From Bacteroidales bacterium (GTDB taxonomy: Bacteria > Bacteroidota > Bacteroidia > Bacteroidales > UBA1715), in the NCBI GenBank assembly GCA_016714605.1, contig JADKDL010000001.1, positions 62,001 to 126,000 of the forward strand: 64,000 nt of DNA, read 5' to 3'. Positions 49,603 to 60,532 of the stretch are shown piece after piece. Made by a program: the position numbers and the translations under genes. Numbering within the stretch: the stretch's first letter is position 1; each line of letters begins with the position of its first letter. Below the pieces are notes generated by a model, which saw only the letters and a program-made list of their open reading frames with translations, searched no databases and was not told where the DNA came from.

Positions 49603-52600
49603 TTACTTTATTAAAATCATTTTACCATAGCCGTTTACAAAGTTTTTATCATATACAACCGGTATTTGATTACTATTTTCATTGTAAATAGAAGCTATAA
49701 CCTTGTAAAAATAAACGCCTTCGGCAAGTCTATTTCCAAAATTATCGTCTCCATACCAAGTGCATGTATTTGTATTCTTACCAATATGAACATTAGCATT
49801 TTGTAGTAAATCTATTTCTTTTACCATTATTCCTGTTAAAGAAAAAATTTGAATTCTAAAATCGTTAGGTAATTGGGAACCGGTAAGAGTAAATAAAAAA
49901 TTAGTTGCCGTTTTGAATGGGTTTGGATAGTTTACTATTTGCGAAATTGAAGTTTCATTTATTACTTCAAATGTAATAGTATAATATTCACTACCTGAGG
50001 CATTACCGCTTTTGTCATAAATCATAACCGAAAGTGAGTATATTCCATCTTGAGAAAGTATAGGAATGAACTCAACAAGGCATTTGTTTTTTGAAATTTG
50101 TGAACTGTCTATTTTTATCGAATACCAATCGGCGTTTTGTGCAAAATAAATCTTCTTTTCATTACCCTGAGGGTCGGTAAGAGTTATGTCGTAAAGTGAG
50201 GTATCATTCATTTTAAAAAAGAGATTGTCGTCTTTTGTCAAAATGCGAATTAAAGGTTTTGCTGAAACCAGTTCGCCGTCTATAATATGAATTCCATCGA
50301 ATGTTACATCAAGTAGCGGATTCCGTTTGTCTGGCATTACCGAAAAAGATTTTATCAAGATATTATTAAAATGATATTTTTCTGTTTGGAAATAACTGCC
50401 TGTTTCGCTATTTATCGGATTAAATTCTACTTTCAATGTATTTTTACCTGTTAGTTTTGATGTATTAAATACTAAAGTATCTGTTTCAATACTATTTGTT
50501 AAATGAATATTATTGAGCAATTTATATTCTGTATAAATTGTATTATTACTTTCATCATTAATAGAATACTGTACATAGAGAGAATCCATGTTTTTTGATC
50601 CTATGTTTTTAGTGCTGACTTTAAGTATCAACTCATCGCCTTGTGCTATTGTGTCATTATGGAAACTAAAGTAATTGGCGGTTATAATTGCGGTTTCGGG
50701 AACCTCATCGGCATATATCTGCCATTTTACGGGTTTCGATGGAGTTTTATTTAATTCATCTGTTGTATTGAAAACAAGTCGTAGCGATGGATATATCTTT
50801 GCATCAATAAGTGTATCTAGTTCATTTATTGTATTTTGAACGGATGTTTGGTAAAGAAGTACTTCACTTCCTGCGGTGTTTATACCAAAAATAGAGAGTT
50901 GCGAATAATCGGAGGTGTCTTTATCTATAGTATTCCAAATGAGCGAATTATATTTACTAAACGGACCAACTATAGCTGATGTAATACTTCCGGTAAAATA
51001 GTTTGCCGGTACATTTTCATACATTTCTATGTATGAGTTTGTGTTTATGCCAATTACTTCTCGCGCTTTTTCGGGACTTCCTTTTTGCACAAAAAACAGA
51101 TATGGATTTAGATTAGGTACATTTCTAATATTAGTAGCACCTAATTGTTCAAAGGCAGCAAGTGTTTTCTCGGGCCATGAGTCAAAATAACCGTATTTGA
51201 AGGTGTACGCAACAATATAGTGACCATCGGGAACTGAGTCGGTAAGCATAGATGCCATGCCCGTTAGTGCAGTGGCATTATTTGAAGTGAAGGCATAAAA
51301 ATCGTTCACACTGGTACAAATCGGGTAATTTCTATGTCCAAAATTTGCTTTGTTTGATTTCCACAGTTCAAATGTAACCGGGTCAATCACAGCTATATTT
51401 ACCGCAGCAATATCTAAGCAGGTACTCCATGCTTTAACCGTTCCATCAATCAAAAAGCGAACTTGCGCAAATTGCGATTCTCCAGCTGTGCTTCCTATTG
51501 TTGAAAGAAATATCTGTTTTGGCGTTTCTATAAAACGATAATCATTTTGTAATGTGTCAGGTTTTATATATTGATATGAATTATCGAGAAACTGCGGAAA
51601 TGCGGCTTGCGACCATCCGGTTATATCTTTTATGTAGGTAAATGAACTTTTATTCCAGTTTTTCGGATTATTGTTTTCGTCCAAAGCTGCTACTCTCCAG
51701 TAATATACGGTATTTTCGGTAAGAACAAGTTCCGGATTCCATTCTATAATACTTTCATTTACAGGTAATATGATAGTTTTCTTAAAGTTACTATTTAATA
51801 AGTATGATGTATCTAATTCTATTATACAGTTTTTAACATCAGAAATTGGGTCGGCAAGAGAAGCTTTAAGTATGGTTTGAGGTTCAGGAATGATTGCGAA
51901 GTTGTATGGATAGACCGGAATAATATCAGATGATGAGATAAGAAACTCATAATCAATAGAGTTATTGATTTCTTGCAACTCTTCAATTTCTTTATCTGCA
52001 TCAAGCATAACCGATATTTTGTTAATGCCCGAAAGTGCTGAACCTACTGCAAAACGGTAAATCAACGTATCTGAATAATTACATTCAAAAAGCGTATCTA
52101 CTTTGCTCACAAAGTTACCATTAGAAAAAATATGTTTTACAGAAACAACAAAAGTGTCGGCAATTGCTTTTCCAATATTTTTAATAGTCAAACTTACGGT
52201 TAAAGAATCTATATCAGTAGTAACTTGTTGCGGATTGATTTTTAAATCGTTAAGACTTACAGATAAATCTGGTAATAGAAAATAATTTAGTTTCGTTGCC
52301 GGATCGCCGTGAAAAGCAAAATTGAGAGCACCGAACTTAGTATTTTGCTCATTTCCATATCGTAAGTAAAGATTTCCGGTAGTTTTCTGAATAGCTTTGC
52401 CTATTGAACTACCGTAACTGTAAAGTGCCAAATTGCGAACCAGTTCTTCAGAAAAACGGTCTAAATAATAGTCATAACCTTGAGCTACACCAGCCAAAAA
52501 TCCTATTGCACCGCGGTCTTTGGTAAGCATCCATGTTTCGCTAATGCTACTATTGGTTGGTTCATACATATCGCCGGAGAAGCACGAATTTGCAAGGATG

Positions 52601-54182
52601 AACGGATATTTTCCTTTATTACTGAAAACCGATGGGTGATCTACATTCTGATCGAAACCCTCGCCCGATGCATGTCCGAAGAAAGTCATCATTGAGCAGC
52701 CGGTGTTCACTAATTGCCTAATGTAGTCTGATTTCGTAATCTCAATAGGGTCGGACGTGGCTTTGAGAAAAGTATGAACAGTACCGGCAAAATCTCTGCC
52801 TTCCATAGAAGTTTGGTATTTTTTTAGATAGTTTTTGAACGTTTGTTGTTCATAAAAGCTACCACCTCCGCCAAAGTGGAGTATGTGTTTCATCCATTCT
52901 GCCGGAGTATTTTGCTCGTATTCTTTTATTTTAGAAAGATATACATCTACTTCCGACTCAGTTTTGGCAGAATATCTTCCGGTAGCTATTGCAGGCTGAT
53001 AGTCGCTCGAAAGTAGCGCTGATGAGAACAACATATCAGACGATGGATAACCAAAAGTTGGCACTAAGCACTTAGCAAAATTTACACTGCTTCCTTTTAA
53101 GCTATTTAGTTGAATACCTTTACCCAACAAAAACAAATATTCTGGTTTCTGATTCCAAGTTTCAAGAGCAAATTGCAGAAAATATCTTATTCCTCCGGGG
53201 TGTTTGAATAGTCCGAATCCGAATTGATTATATAACTCATCAACATCTACAAGCACCGCATTGTACCCGGTAGATGCTCGGTATGCTTGGTATTCAATGG
53301 CTTTTGACCATAGACTTTGGTGCGTAATAATAAGATAGTTACCTTGATTTATTGACTGACTAAAATCGAAAAAACGAGCCTCTTGTACCGAATTTTTCGA
53401 CTTTATAGGTTTTATATAGAGCGGTTTCTTTATTTCTGATAGCGGTGCTACAAAAAAATTTGCAGAAGTGCCATTGTAATCTATTAAGCATCTGGAATTT
53501 TTTCCATTTGGTAGCAGTTCAGACCTCAAGTTGTTTGATATATCATACAATATTCCATCGGCAAAGCCGGTAAAATTATAAAATAGCTTATCGGCTATTG
53601 AAGTTGTATTGTTTTTGAAAGAAAATTTCGTGAGCGATGTAACATTTAAATCTCTAGTATAAAGCGCATTAATGTATGCAAAACAAGTGTTGTCGGCAGC
53701 AAGCTCAGCATTAGATGGTATTGTAGCCTTGAAAGTAGAAACTGAGTCAAGTGCAGCAGCAGTTTCTAAAGTAAGTAGCAATTTTGTATAACCGAAATAG
53801 CTAGTGTCTAGTGAACCACCCGGATAGGTAAGTTGTATGCTATGCTTGAAATCTGAATTACCTGCAAAGCAAATTTCAAACTTAGACTTCAAATCGGTAG
53901 CAACAAAATTGTCTGTTATAAGCGAATATAATTTTGAAGTCCCCATACGGAAATGAGCATCCATAAAACCCTCACCATCGGTAAGATACGACGATAGTTT
54001 ACTCTTATTGTACCACGATGTCAGGTTTTTGCGAGTCTCGACAACACAAGAAGTCTCGGGTTGATAACTCGAAAAATTTATAGCAGTGTTGTTCTTACAT
54101 CTCTTGTTACTTGTTAATTTATTCCATGTGAGAAAATAGTATGCCGTATCATTTATCAGATTAACAGCTTCATTGAGAACCT
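49603..54182 (-). CDS. porU2: PorU2-type C25 peptidase, main part (after a frameshift)
   Basis: The corrected frame starts VLNEAVNLINDTAYYFLTWN and runs to the end. The caspase-like C25 domain lies at about 350-720: YLFLLGKG, the catalytic histidine in MTFFGHASGEGFD and cysteine in PFILANSCFSGDMYEP. Then come FnIII/CARDB-like domains, a NigD-like or Ig stretch, and a C-terminal FlgD-type fold with SQIVNYPNPF and GRLAEGVYFYKVI. PorU removes sorting signals of type IX cargo; PorU2 is a longer relative of less clear role. It stands apart from other type IX genes. Confidence 0.85.
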
Positions 54183-54548
54183 TTTGTTTTCGTACAATAC
54201 AGTATCGGACAGACCGTTACTCCTGTTGGCGTAGAATTCAATAAAATCTGATTCATGAAAAATTCCATCTTCTTCACCTTTTATGTAAAGAGCTTGTTCT
54301 AAACCATTGTGAAATAACTGTATATTTTTGGTTTGAAATGTACCGGTTGGAATGCCTGCTCCAACCAAATCAGAAAGATAGAGACGATAAATTCCTTCCT
54401 GAACTATTGCAATTTTATAATATTTTTGATCGTAATGTATCCAAGAATTTGTGTTTTGAGCTATTATATAGTTCTGTATTATAAGTAAATAAATACAAAT
54501 AATTATAGTTTTTATATAATATGAATGATTTAATTTATTATTAATCAT
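54156..54548 (-). CDS. porU2: PorU2-type C25 peptidase, N-terminal part (frameshifted)
   Basis: Starts with a signal-like segment and the PorU N-terminal domain (SWIHYDQKYYKIAIVQEGIYRLYLSDLVGAGIPTGTFQTKNIQLF). The frame ends after ENKRFSMKLLI at a TGA. Adding one A to the run at 54182-54185 gives ENKKVLNEAVNLIND and connects to the main part; the full protein would have about 1648 residues. The same kind of one-base change breaks four other genes in this window. Confidence 0.8.
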   Translation of the reverse strand: MINNKLNHSYYIKTIIICIYLLIIQNYIIAQNTNSWIHYDQKYYKIAIVQEGIYRLYLSDLVGAGIPTGTFQTKNIQLFHNGLEQALYIKGEEDGIFHESDFIEFYANRSNGLSDTVLYENKRFSMKLLI

Positions 54549-54964
54549 GAATTTAATGTTAAATATTATGATATATTTTACGAAAATACTCTTCTTTTCT
54601 CACTTTTATAAATTATATAAACTTTTTCTAAATATCTGAATAGAGTCTTTGGGTAGTATCTGCAAATTACAATAAAAAACCAATTGCTTCATATACCGAC
54701 AAATATATGTAAATGTTCACAATAATAATATGCAGAAAAATAACTTCGAAATACAATATTTCTAAATTAAAATAAATTAGTAACATACAAGCAGACATTT
54801 TGGGATTATTTATGAAAATCAAAAATGATTTTATGTGTTTTTTCTTAAAAAACCTTAATAATCATTAAGCTGATAGCAGCTTTTGATGTATTTGAGAATT
54901 AAATAAAGTATAAAATTGTATATTTGCATAAAACAGATGTTAATCAAATCATTAAACAAAAAAT
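54549..54964. other. Divergent promoter region porU2 / 54965 gene
   Basis: A+T-rich, no gene. TATATTTG (54919-54926) is an exact -7 box for the rightward gene, 39 bases before its ATG. No clear porU2 promoter found. Confidence 0.4.
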
Positions 54965-55669
54965 ATGAGAACCATTATAAAAATTTTAATCTTCAATCTA
55001 ATTTTTATTTCCTTATATTCTCAAACTGAAACAGCGGGTGCAAAAATTTTATCAGAAAATGAAGTAAATGAGATTTTTACTCATAGTCTTAAAACAGATT
55101 TAGGCATTAAATTTCCCATTTTCAGAATTTACAATTACACCGATATTTCAGGCGAGTATTTTATCGTACTTACAGAGAATTACTATAAAACAGAGAATAA
55201 TAATCCATTAAATGATTCGATTACCGGATTTTGTATTAAAAAAAATAAATCAGATTATTCTATAGTTTGGCAGTTGAAGGACTTTATTTTAAATGAAAAT
55301 TCAGCTAAATCTTCAGAAAATTCCATTTGGTTTTGGACAAAATATTTTGATTTGAAAGATATTGATAATGATGGTCTTATTGACCCAATTATAATTTACG
55401 GAACCTCAGGTCTTAATGGAACCGATGACGGCAGGATTAAAATATTAGTTTACTATAAGAATAATAAGTGTGGTATCAGACATCAAAACGGCATATTGGA
55501 TTTTCAGCGTAACACCAAAATTGATAAAGACTATTACAATTTACCAATTAAAATACAGAAACATGTACGAGGAGTAATGGAAAAAATGAATGAAAATAAA
55601 CATGCAATATTCCCTTACGGTTACAATGAGAATATGGCTGCCAAAAAGACCTATTTAGAAGAAAAATAA
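54965..55669 (+). CDS. Secreted protein resembling the M949_RS01915 surface polysaccharide family
   Basis: A 234-residue exported protein (signal MRTIIKILIFNLIFISLYSQ). The central IWFWTKYFDLKDIDNDGLIDPIIIYGTSGLNGTDDGRIKIL and the later KCGIRHQNGILDFQRNT fit a family described in Riemerella as affecting surface polysaccharide. DIDNDGLIDP is a calcium-binding-type loop. The family assignment is from memory of its pattern. Single gene with its own promoter. Confidence 0.6.
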   Translation: MRTIIKILIFNLIFISLYSQTETAGAKILSENEVNEIFTHSLKTDLGIKFPIFRIYNYTDISGEYFIVLTENYYKTENNNPLNDSITGFCIKKNKSDYSIVWQLKDFILNENSAKSSENSIWFWTKYFDLKDIDNDGLIDPIIIYGTSGLNGTDDGRIKILVYYKNNKCGIRHQNGILDFQRNTKIDKDYYNLPIKIQKHVRGVMEKMNENKHAIFPYGYNENMAAKKTYLEEK

Positions 55670-56275
55670 GTAGCGACCATTTTTCAAACTTCTATTCATT
55701 AATATCACCTCAGCAACTAACAATAAGAATATTACATACTTTTGACACAAGTATGAAGCCTTAATGGTTAACATTTTTTTATAAGGCTTTCCATATCACT
55801 TAGACCATCTTAGCAGATTGCATACTGCAATATTGCAGAATAGCAATGGTTTTCTTTTAATCAACAATTTCTCATATTTTTTTTTAATATTTTCCAATCT
55901 TGTGTATTGACTAACAATCTCAAAAATAGATAATATTGAAACCGTATTGAAATGACACAATATGCCTACAATTCATTTTGTTTCAATACATTAACAGTAA
56001 TGTAACCTGCTGTATTACATTCTACTGCAATGATAAGAATAATGTAAATTTTGCTTGAAATTGTGTAGCACCCTCCAGAGTTAAAGTACAGATATTTGTT
56101 CACTTTGAAATTGATATGCTAGAACTGAAATATATAGTATTCACTTCTAGCAAATTCGAATGGAATAATGTATGAATTCTAAAAATAGAAAACAACAGAA
56201 TGTTGTAAACTGGACAGAAATAGCAAAAAGATATGAAATAGTTATAAATACAATTGGTACAAACTAAAACAAACA
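55670..56275. other. Long upstream region of the baeRF3 gene
   Basis: About 600 bases without a gene. GTATTGAAA (55944-55952) and TTTCAATAC (55981-55989) form an inverted pair. AATGTAA (55999-56005) and TTACATT (56015-56021), nine bases apart, form another that resembles an operator. Nothing else recognised. Confidence 0.4.
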
Positions 56276-57424
56276 ATGGAAATACTTACAAAAGAATTGA
56301 TTCAGGAACTCTTGGCAGCAGATCAAGCACCTTGTCTCTCGTTATATATGTCAACAGACAGAACTCATCCTGAAAAACTCAAGAATCCTATCAAATATAA
56401 AAATTTGGTTAGTAAGTTGGAAGAATCGTTGCTCCAAAAGTATTCAGCAAGTGAGGTGAAAGAATATCTAGAGCCATTCGAAACACTCGTTAAAGACAAT
56501 TCTATATGGAATGATACAAAAGATGGACTGGCAGTTTTTAGTGCAAAAGCTTTGTTTAAAGTAGTAGTTTTGCAAAAGTCGGTTGAAGAGTTGGCTATAG
56601 TGGCAGATAGTTTCCATACAAAACCGCTCCGCCAATATTTGCAATCAGGAGACCATTTTCATCTACTGGGTTTAACCTTGAATAGTATACGGCTTTTTGA
56701 AGGCAACCGTCATTCTCTTACCGAGGTTGAACTCGTTGATGATAAAACCACAACAGAAGCACTTAGTGAAGAATTGACTGAAAATCAATTTGTAGTGGAA
56801 TCTTACATTGGAATCGGATCAGATGGATCTGCTATGCATCAGGGGCGTGGAGGTAAAAATGATGAAAATGATGTAGAAACTGAAAGATATTTTCGTGCTG
56901 TTGCAAATACAATTTATGAACGCTTTTCGAAACCTACAGGTTGGCCACTTATTTTGGCTGCTTTGCCCGAACATCATAATCTGTTTCAGAAGGTAAATAA
57001 AAATCCTCTTCTGCTTACAAATGGTATTGCAATAAACCCAACATCTGTTTCTCCCAACCAGCTTGCAAAAATGGCTTGGGAAATAATGGAACCTGAGTAT
57101 AATCAAAAACTTGACAGCATGGTTGACCGATATCAGCAAGCAAAGGCAAATGGTAAAGGTAGCGACGATTACAAAGAAGTTGCTGTTGCAGCAGTTGCCG
57201 GACGAGTTGATACACTTATTGTTGAAGCCGACCGAATTATACCGGTAAGGATTACAAATCTAGAGACAGGAAATACACAAAAAAAAGATTTAAGTAATCC
57301 GAAAGTAGATGATTTGCTCGACGATATGGGAGAGCTCGTTATAAAAATGGGTGGACAGGTTATGGTGCTTCCAACCGAAAAGATGCCCTCTGAATCTGGA
57401 TTGGCTGCAATATATCGATATTAA
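56276..57424 (+). CDS. baeRF3-family protein (bacterial archaeo-eukaryotic release factor-like)
   Basis: A 382-residue protein of the baeRF3 family, related in fold to aRF1/eRF1 domain 2. Hallmarks: PCLSLYMSTDRTHPEKLKNPIKYKNL at the start, DGLAVFSAKALFKVVVL, a central DGSAMHQGRGGKNDENDVETERYFRAV (about 185-210) and, near the end, AVAAVAGRVDTLIVEADRIIP. Such proteins are thought to act in ribosome-linked stress or rescue, but no activity is established. Gene stands alone behind a long leader region. Confidence 0.85.
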   Translation: MEILTKELIQELLAADQAPCLSLYMSTDRTHPEKLKNPIKYKNLVSKLEESLLQKYSASEVKEYLEPFETLVKDNSIWNDTKDGLAVFSAKALFKVVVLQKSVEELAIVADSFHTKPLRQYLQSGDHFHLLGLTLNSIRLFEGNRHSLTEVELVDDKTTTEALSEELTENQFVVESYIGIGSDGSAMHQGRGGKNDENDVETERYFRAVANTIYERFSKPTGWPLILAALPEHHNLFQKVNKNPLLLTNGIAINPTSVSPNQLAKMAWEIMEPEYNQKLDSMVDRYQQAKANGKGSDDYKEVAVAAVAGRVDTLIVEADRIIPVRITNLETGNTQKKDLSNPKVDDLLDDMGELVIKMGGQVMVLPTEKMPSESGLAAIYRY

Positions 57425-57471
57425 TGTTGCAATATTTTGGTCTAAAGTATTCATATTATGACAATTATAAT

Positions 57472-57491
57472 CCATCGGCTAAAGCCGATGG
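57472..57491. repeat. Small palindrome beside an AATTCGCA end
   Basis: CCATCGGCT (57472-57480) pairs with AGCCGATGG (57483-57491), two-base loop; ATAATTCGCACTAAATAA follows. The combination of one perfect stem and an AATTCGCA-TAA end resembles a reduced version of the element at 29407-29659. It may also end the baeRF3 transcript. Confidence 0.45.
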
Positions 57492-57660
57492 CTATTCAAT
57501 ACATAATTCGCACTAAATAATGAATAAAAAATATTACATTTTTTTATCAACTGAATAAATTTTTCAAAACCCAATCAATTTAATGTAACAGTTATTAGCT
57601 AAAATTTGATATTGTTTAATATTTTTGAACCTTGAACTATCAAACAATATTTTGAACCTT

Positions 57661-58398
57661 ATGAAAAAGCTATTTTTTATTTTTATTTCCCTACCGTTTG
57701 CACTTTTAAGCCAAACAGAAATAGAAAAAATATTTTTTGATGACAAAGATGAAATTTGCGATAGTGCAACGGCTTCATATTTCATTACATACACCACAAT
57801 TTATGATAATACCTTTGAATGCAGCGGTAAAGAAATTAGGCAACATTCAGATGGTCATATAATTGAAGAAGGTTTTTATTCCAATTTAGAAAAAAACATT
57901 AAAAATGGTATCTGCAAAGAATATTATGATAATGGAGCTATTAAATCAATAATCAATTGGAAAAATGGAAAGTATGACGGAGAATTGATTACATATCACA
58001 AAAACGGAAAACAAAGAAGGAAAGATATTTACCAAGAAGGAAATTTCATATCGGGCAACTGCTATACTGAAACAGGCAAAGACACCACACATTATATCTA
58101 TATGCTTATGCCCGAATATAAAGGAGGTATGAAGAAATTGAGAGAGGATTTAATTAAATTTACTAATTATCCTAATAAAGCTCGAATAAGGGGTATAACA
58201 GGAAGAGTATTAGTTGGATTTGTTGTTAATAAAGAAGGTTTTGTGGAAAATATAAAAATAAAATATTCTACACATCACCTATTTGATGCTGAAGCTTTAA
58301 GAGTTGTAAAACTATTAGATAGATGGACACCAGGTATAGTAGAAGGAGAAAATGTAAATGTGAAATATACATTACCAATTAGTTTTAGATTAAATTAA
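57661..58398 (+). CDS. TonB C-terminal-domain protein with MORN-like repeats
   Basis: About 245 residues from the ATG at 57661, chosen because it gives the signal sequence MKKLFFIFISLPFALLSQ; the earlier in-frame ATG overlaps a promoter-like TATTTTTG. Two MORN/YwqK-like repeats (NGICKEYYDNGAIKSIINWKNGKYDGELITYHKNGKQRRKDIY) precede a TonB C-terminal domain (NYPNKARIRGITGRVLVGFVVNKEGFVENIKI...DAEALRVVKLLDRWTPG). With no proline-rich spacer or long anchor it is unlikely to be a classical TonB; it belongs to the secreted TonB-like proteins common in Bacteroidota. Confidence 0.82.
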   Translation: MKKLFFIFISLPFALLSQTEIEKIFFDDKDEICDSATASYFITYTTIYDNTFECSGKEIRQHSDGHIIEEGFYSNLEKNIKNGICKEYYDNGAIKSIINWKNGKYDGELITYHKNGKQRRKDIYQEGNFISGNCYTETGKDTTHYIYMLMPEYKGGMKKLREDLIKFTNYPNKARIRGITGRVLVGFVVNKEGFVENIKIKYSTHHLFDAEALRVVKLLDRWTPGIVEGENVNVKYTLPISFRLN

Positions 58399-58648
58399 TA
58401 AACTGATTCAACAGTATTATAAGCTTGTTTCAATTTGATTTTTAAAAAATATTTCACAAAATAAATCAAATTGATTTTTATTTTATTATTTTTGAATGTC
58501 CATGATAGAAAACAACGCGATATTTTTTAATTCAAAAATCAATAATTAAGAATTTCTTGTTCTATTAGCGTTTTGTAATACAATAAATTAGAGAATATTA
58601 TATTGAAGTTTTTATCTTTCAATTATTAACATACTAAAAAACAGACCT

Positions 58649-58864
58649 ATGAAACATTTATTTTTAACACTATTAACCGTATTTGCACTTTCAGGCTTTA
58701 TGTATTCATGTGGTAGTGAAAGCAATAGCCAAGACAAAATTGAAGACAATACAGAAGCTGTAGATGTTGTAGATGAAGTAGAAAAAGAACAAGAAGAGCT
58801 AATGAATGAAGAAGGCGCTGTTGATATTGAAAAACTAGAAACAATGATTGAAGACGAAAAATAA
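58649..58864 (+). CDS. Small acidic lipoprotein
   Basis: Seventy-one residues. Lipoprotein signal MKHLFLTLLTVFALSGFMYSC, with the cysteine at 21 as the lipidated residue, then a strongly acidic mature part (EAVDVVDEVEKEQEELMNEEG) that is probably helical. Followed by a 22-bp perfect hairpin. Function unknown. Confidence 0.7.
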   Translation: MKHLFLTLLTVFALSGFMYSCGSESNSQDKIEDNTEAVDVVDEVEKEQEELMNEEGAVDIEKLETMIEDEK

Positions 58865-58906
58865 TCATTTATTCGTCTTAGATCTTCATAATAAATTTTT
58901 TAAAAT

Positions 58907-58962
58907 AAATATCTAATAGCATATTGTACATTGAATACAATATGCTATTAGATATTTTTATA
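58907..58962. terminator. Very strong 22-bp hairpin
   Basis: AAATATCTAATAGCATATTG.. (58907-58928) is an exact inverted match of 58936-58957 around a seven-base loop, followed by T-rich sequence. Terminator of the lipoprotein gene, usable in both directions because the flanks are A- and T-rich. Confidence 0.8.
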
Positions 58963-59160
58963 TATAAAACTCATCTGTTTTGCTGTCTATATAATAGTTT
59001 TGTAGTTTTTACAATCTATGCTTTAAAATGATAAAATTACCTGTCTCGTTTTTTATAGTTTTTATATTTATCATAAAGAAGCATCAATTTGAATTATGTA
59101 CCTTGCAAATCTATTCAAAAAGATAAAAATGAACAGACAGGTCAATAATAATACTACTGA

Positions 59161-60504
59161 ATGACAGGTTTTACTACTGCACACGAAACATTCTCGCTAA
59201 TTTTTTGGCTTATAGTAATTCTACTAGTCATTTTCAAGTACTCGGGTACATCAGAAAATAGTCTAGAATCTGATAAATATTACCGATGGGGTTTGGGTTT
59301 GAAAATAGTAGGAGCTCTATTTTTCAATCTCATATATTTATATTACTACGGTGGTGGCGACACGTTTTATTACTACTGGGGAGCAGGCTCAATTTACAAT
59401 ATGGCATTCAAAGACTTTGGTGCCTTTATTCAACTCATGATTGGAGAACGCAGTCCGGAATTATTCTCACTTTTTGACTATACAACAGGTTACCCTACCT
59501 ACTACAAAGACGTAAATGCCTTTTCAGTATGTCGGTTTATGGTTCCCTTTTACATTTTAGGATTCACATCATTTTGGGGAACTACCCTTGCAATGAACCT
59601 ATTTATGTTTTCCATAATATGGGCATTTTTCAAAATGTTAAACAGCCTCTATCCCGGAAATGAAAAAAGATTTGCACTATTTCTATTTTTTATTCCCTCA
59701 CTTTTTGTTTGGAGTTCGGGCATTCTTAAAGATATTTGGTGTCTTTACTCTATATTCATGCTCTTTGTAGTAGCATGGAAAATACAGATTAAAAAAGAAA
59801 AGATTTTTCGTAACATACTTTTATTCTTATTATGGTCCTATATACTTATTTCAATTAGACCATTCATGTATTACACGGCTCTCACATCTATTTTGCTTTG
59901 GGTTGTAATGAATAGATTAAAAAAATTAGACAATTCGTTATTACGTGTGTTTATTTTCCCTTTCTTTCTTTTAATAGCAATAGGTTTATCAACACTTCTC
60001 ATAACCAAACTTAGTTTTATAGCAGGTGGAAAATTTGCAACCATTGACTCAATGCTTGAACATGCAGTAATAATTCAGGACGACTTAAGTAGAGACTATT
60101 ATGGTGAAAATTCTTTTGATATAGGAGCCTTTGAACCTACCATAGGAGGAATGTTGTCTAAAGCACCACAAGCATTGATTGCCGGATTTTTCAGACCGTT
60201 TATTTGGGAAAGCAGAAGTGCACTTATATTACTTTCTGGTCTGGAGAACCTTTTTCTGCTTGTCTCAATAATAGTTTTGCTTGTAAAAACTAAATTTATA
60301 TGGTTTTTCGTTAAAATACTTGAAGAGCCATTTATATTAGCAGCATTTACATTTTGTATACTATTTGGCTTTATGGTAGGACTTACTACAGCAAATTTTG
60401 GAGCATTGGTTAGATATAAAATACCAATAATACCGTTCTTAGGAATAGTTTATTCATATATTTGGGGAAAGTTAGCAGAAGAAAAGCAAACGACAATAAT
60501 ATAA
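59161..60504 (+). CDS. Multi-spanning membrane protein, unknown function
   Basis: A 447-residue integral membrane protein with about ten hydrophobic helices and a short periplasmic-like part (YYGGGDTFYYYWGAG) near residue 65. The pattern resembles glycosyltransferase- or oligosaccharide-related membrane proteins (GGGDTFYY and ISIRPFMYYTALTSILLW recall GT-C-type proteins), but I cannot name a family. It lies 28 bases ahead of mlaE, so the three genes to 62022 probably form one operon and may act together at the envelope. Confidence 0.65.
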   Translation: MTGFTTAHETFSLIFWLIVILLVIFKYSGTSENSLESDKYYRWGLGLKIVGALFFNLIYLYYYGGGDTFYYYWGAGSIYNMAFKDFGAFIQLMIGERSPELFSLFDYTTGYPTYYKDVNAFSVCRFMVPFYILGFTSFWGTTLAMNLFMFSIIWAFFKMLNSLYPGNEKRFALFLFFIPSLFVWSSGILKDIWCLYSIFMLFVVAWKIQIKKEKIFRNILLFLLWSYILISIRPFMYYTALTSILLWVVMNRLKKLDNSLLRVFIFPFFLLIAIGLSTLLITKLSFIAGGKFATIDSMLEHAVIIQDDLSRDYYGENSFDIGAFEPTIGGMLSKAPQALIAGFFRPFIWESRSALILLSGLENLFLLVSIIVLLVKTKFIWFFVKILEEPFILAAFTFCILFGFMVGLTTANFGALVRYKIPIIPFLGIVYSYIWGKLAEEKQTTII

Positions 60505-60532
60505 AATATGTACCTTTACCAAAATTTTTGTT

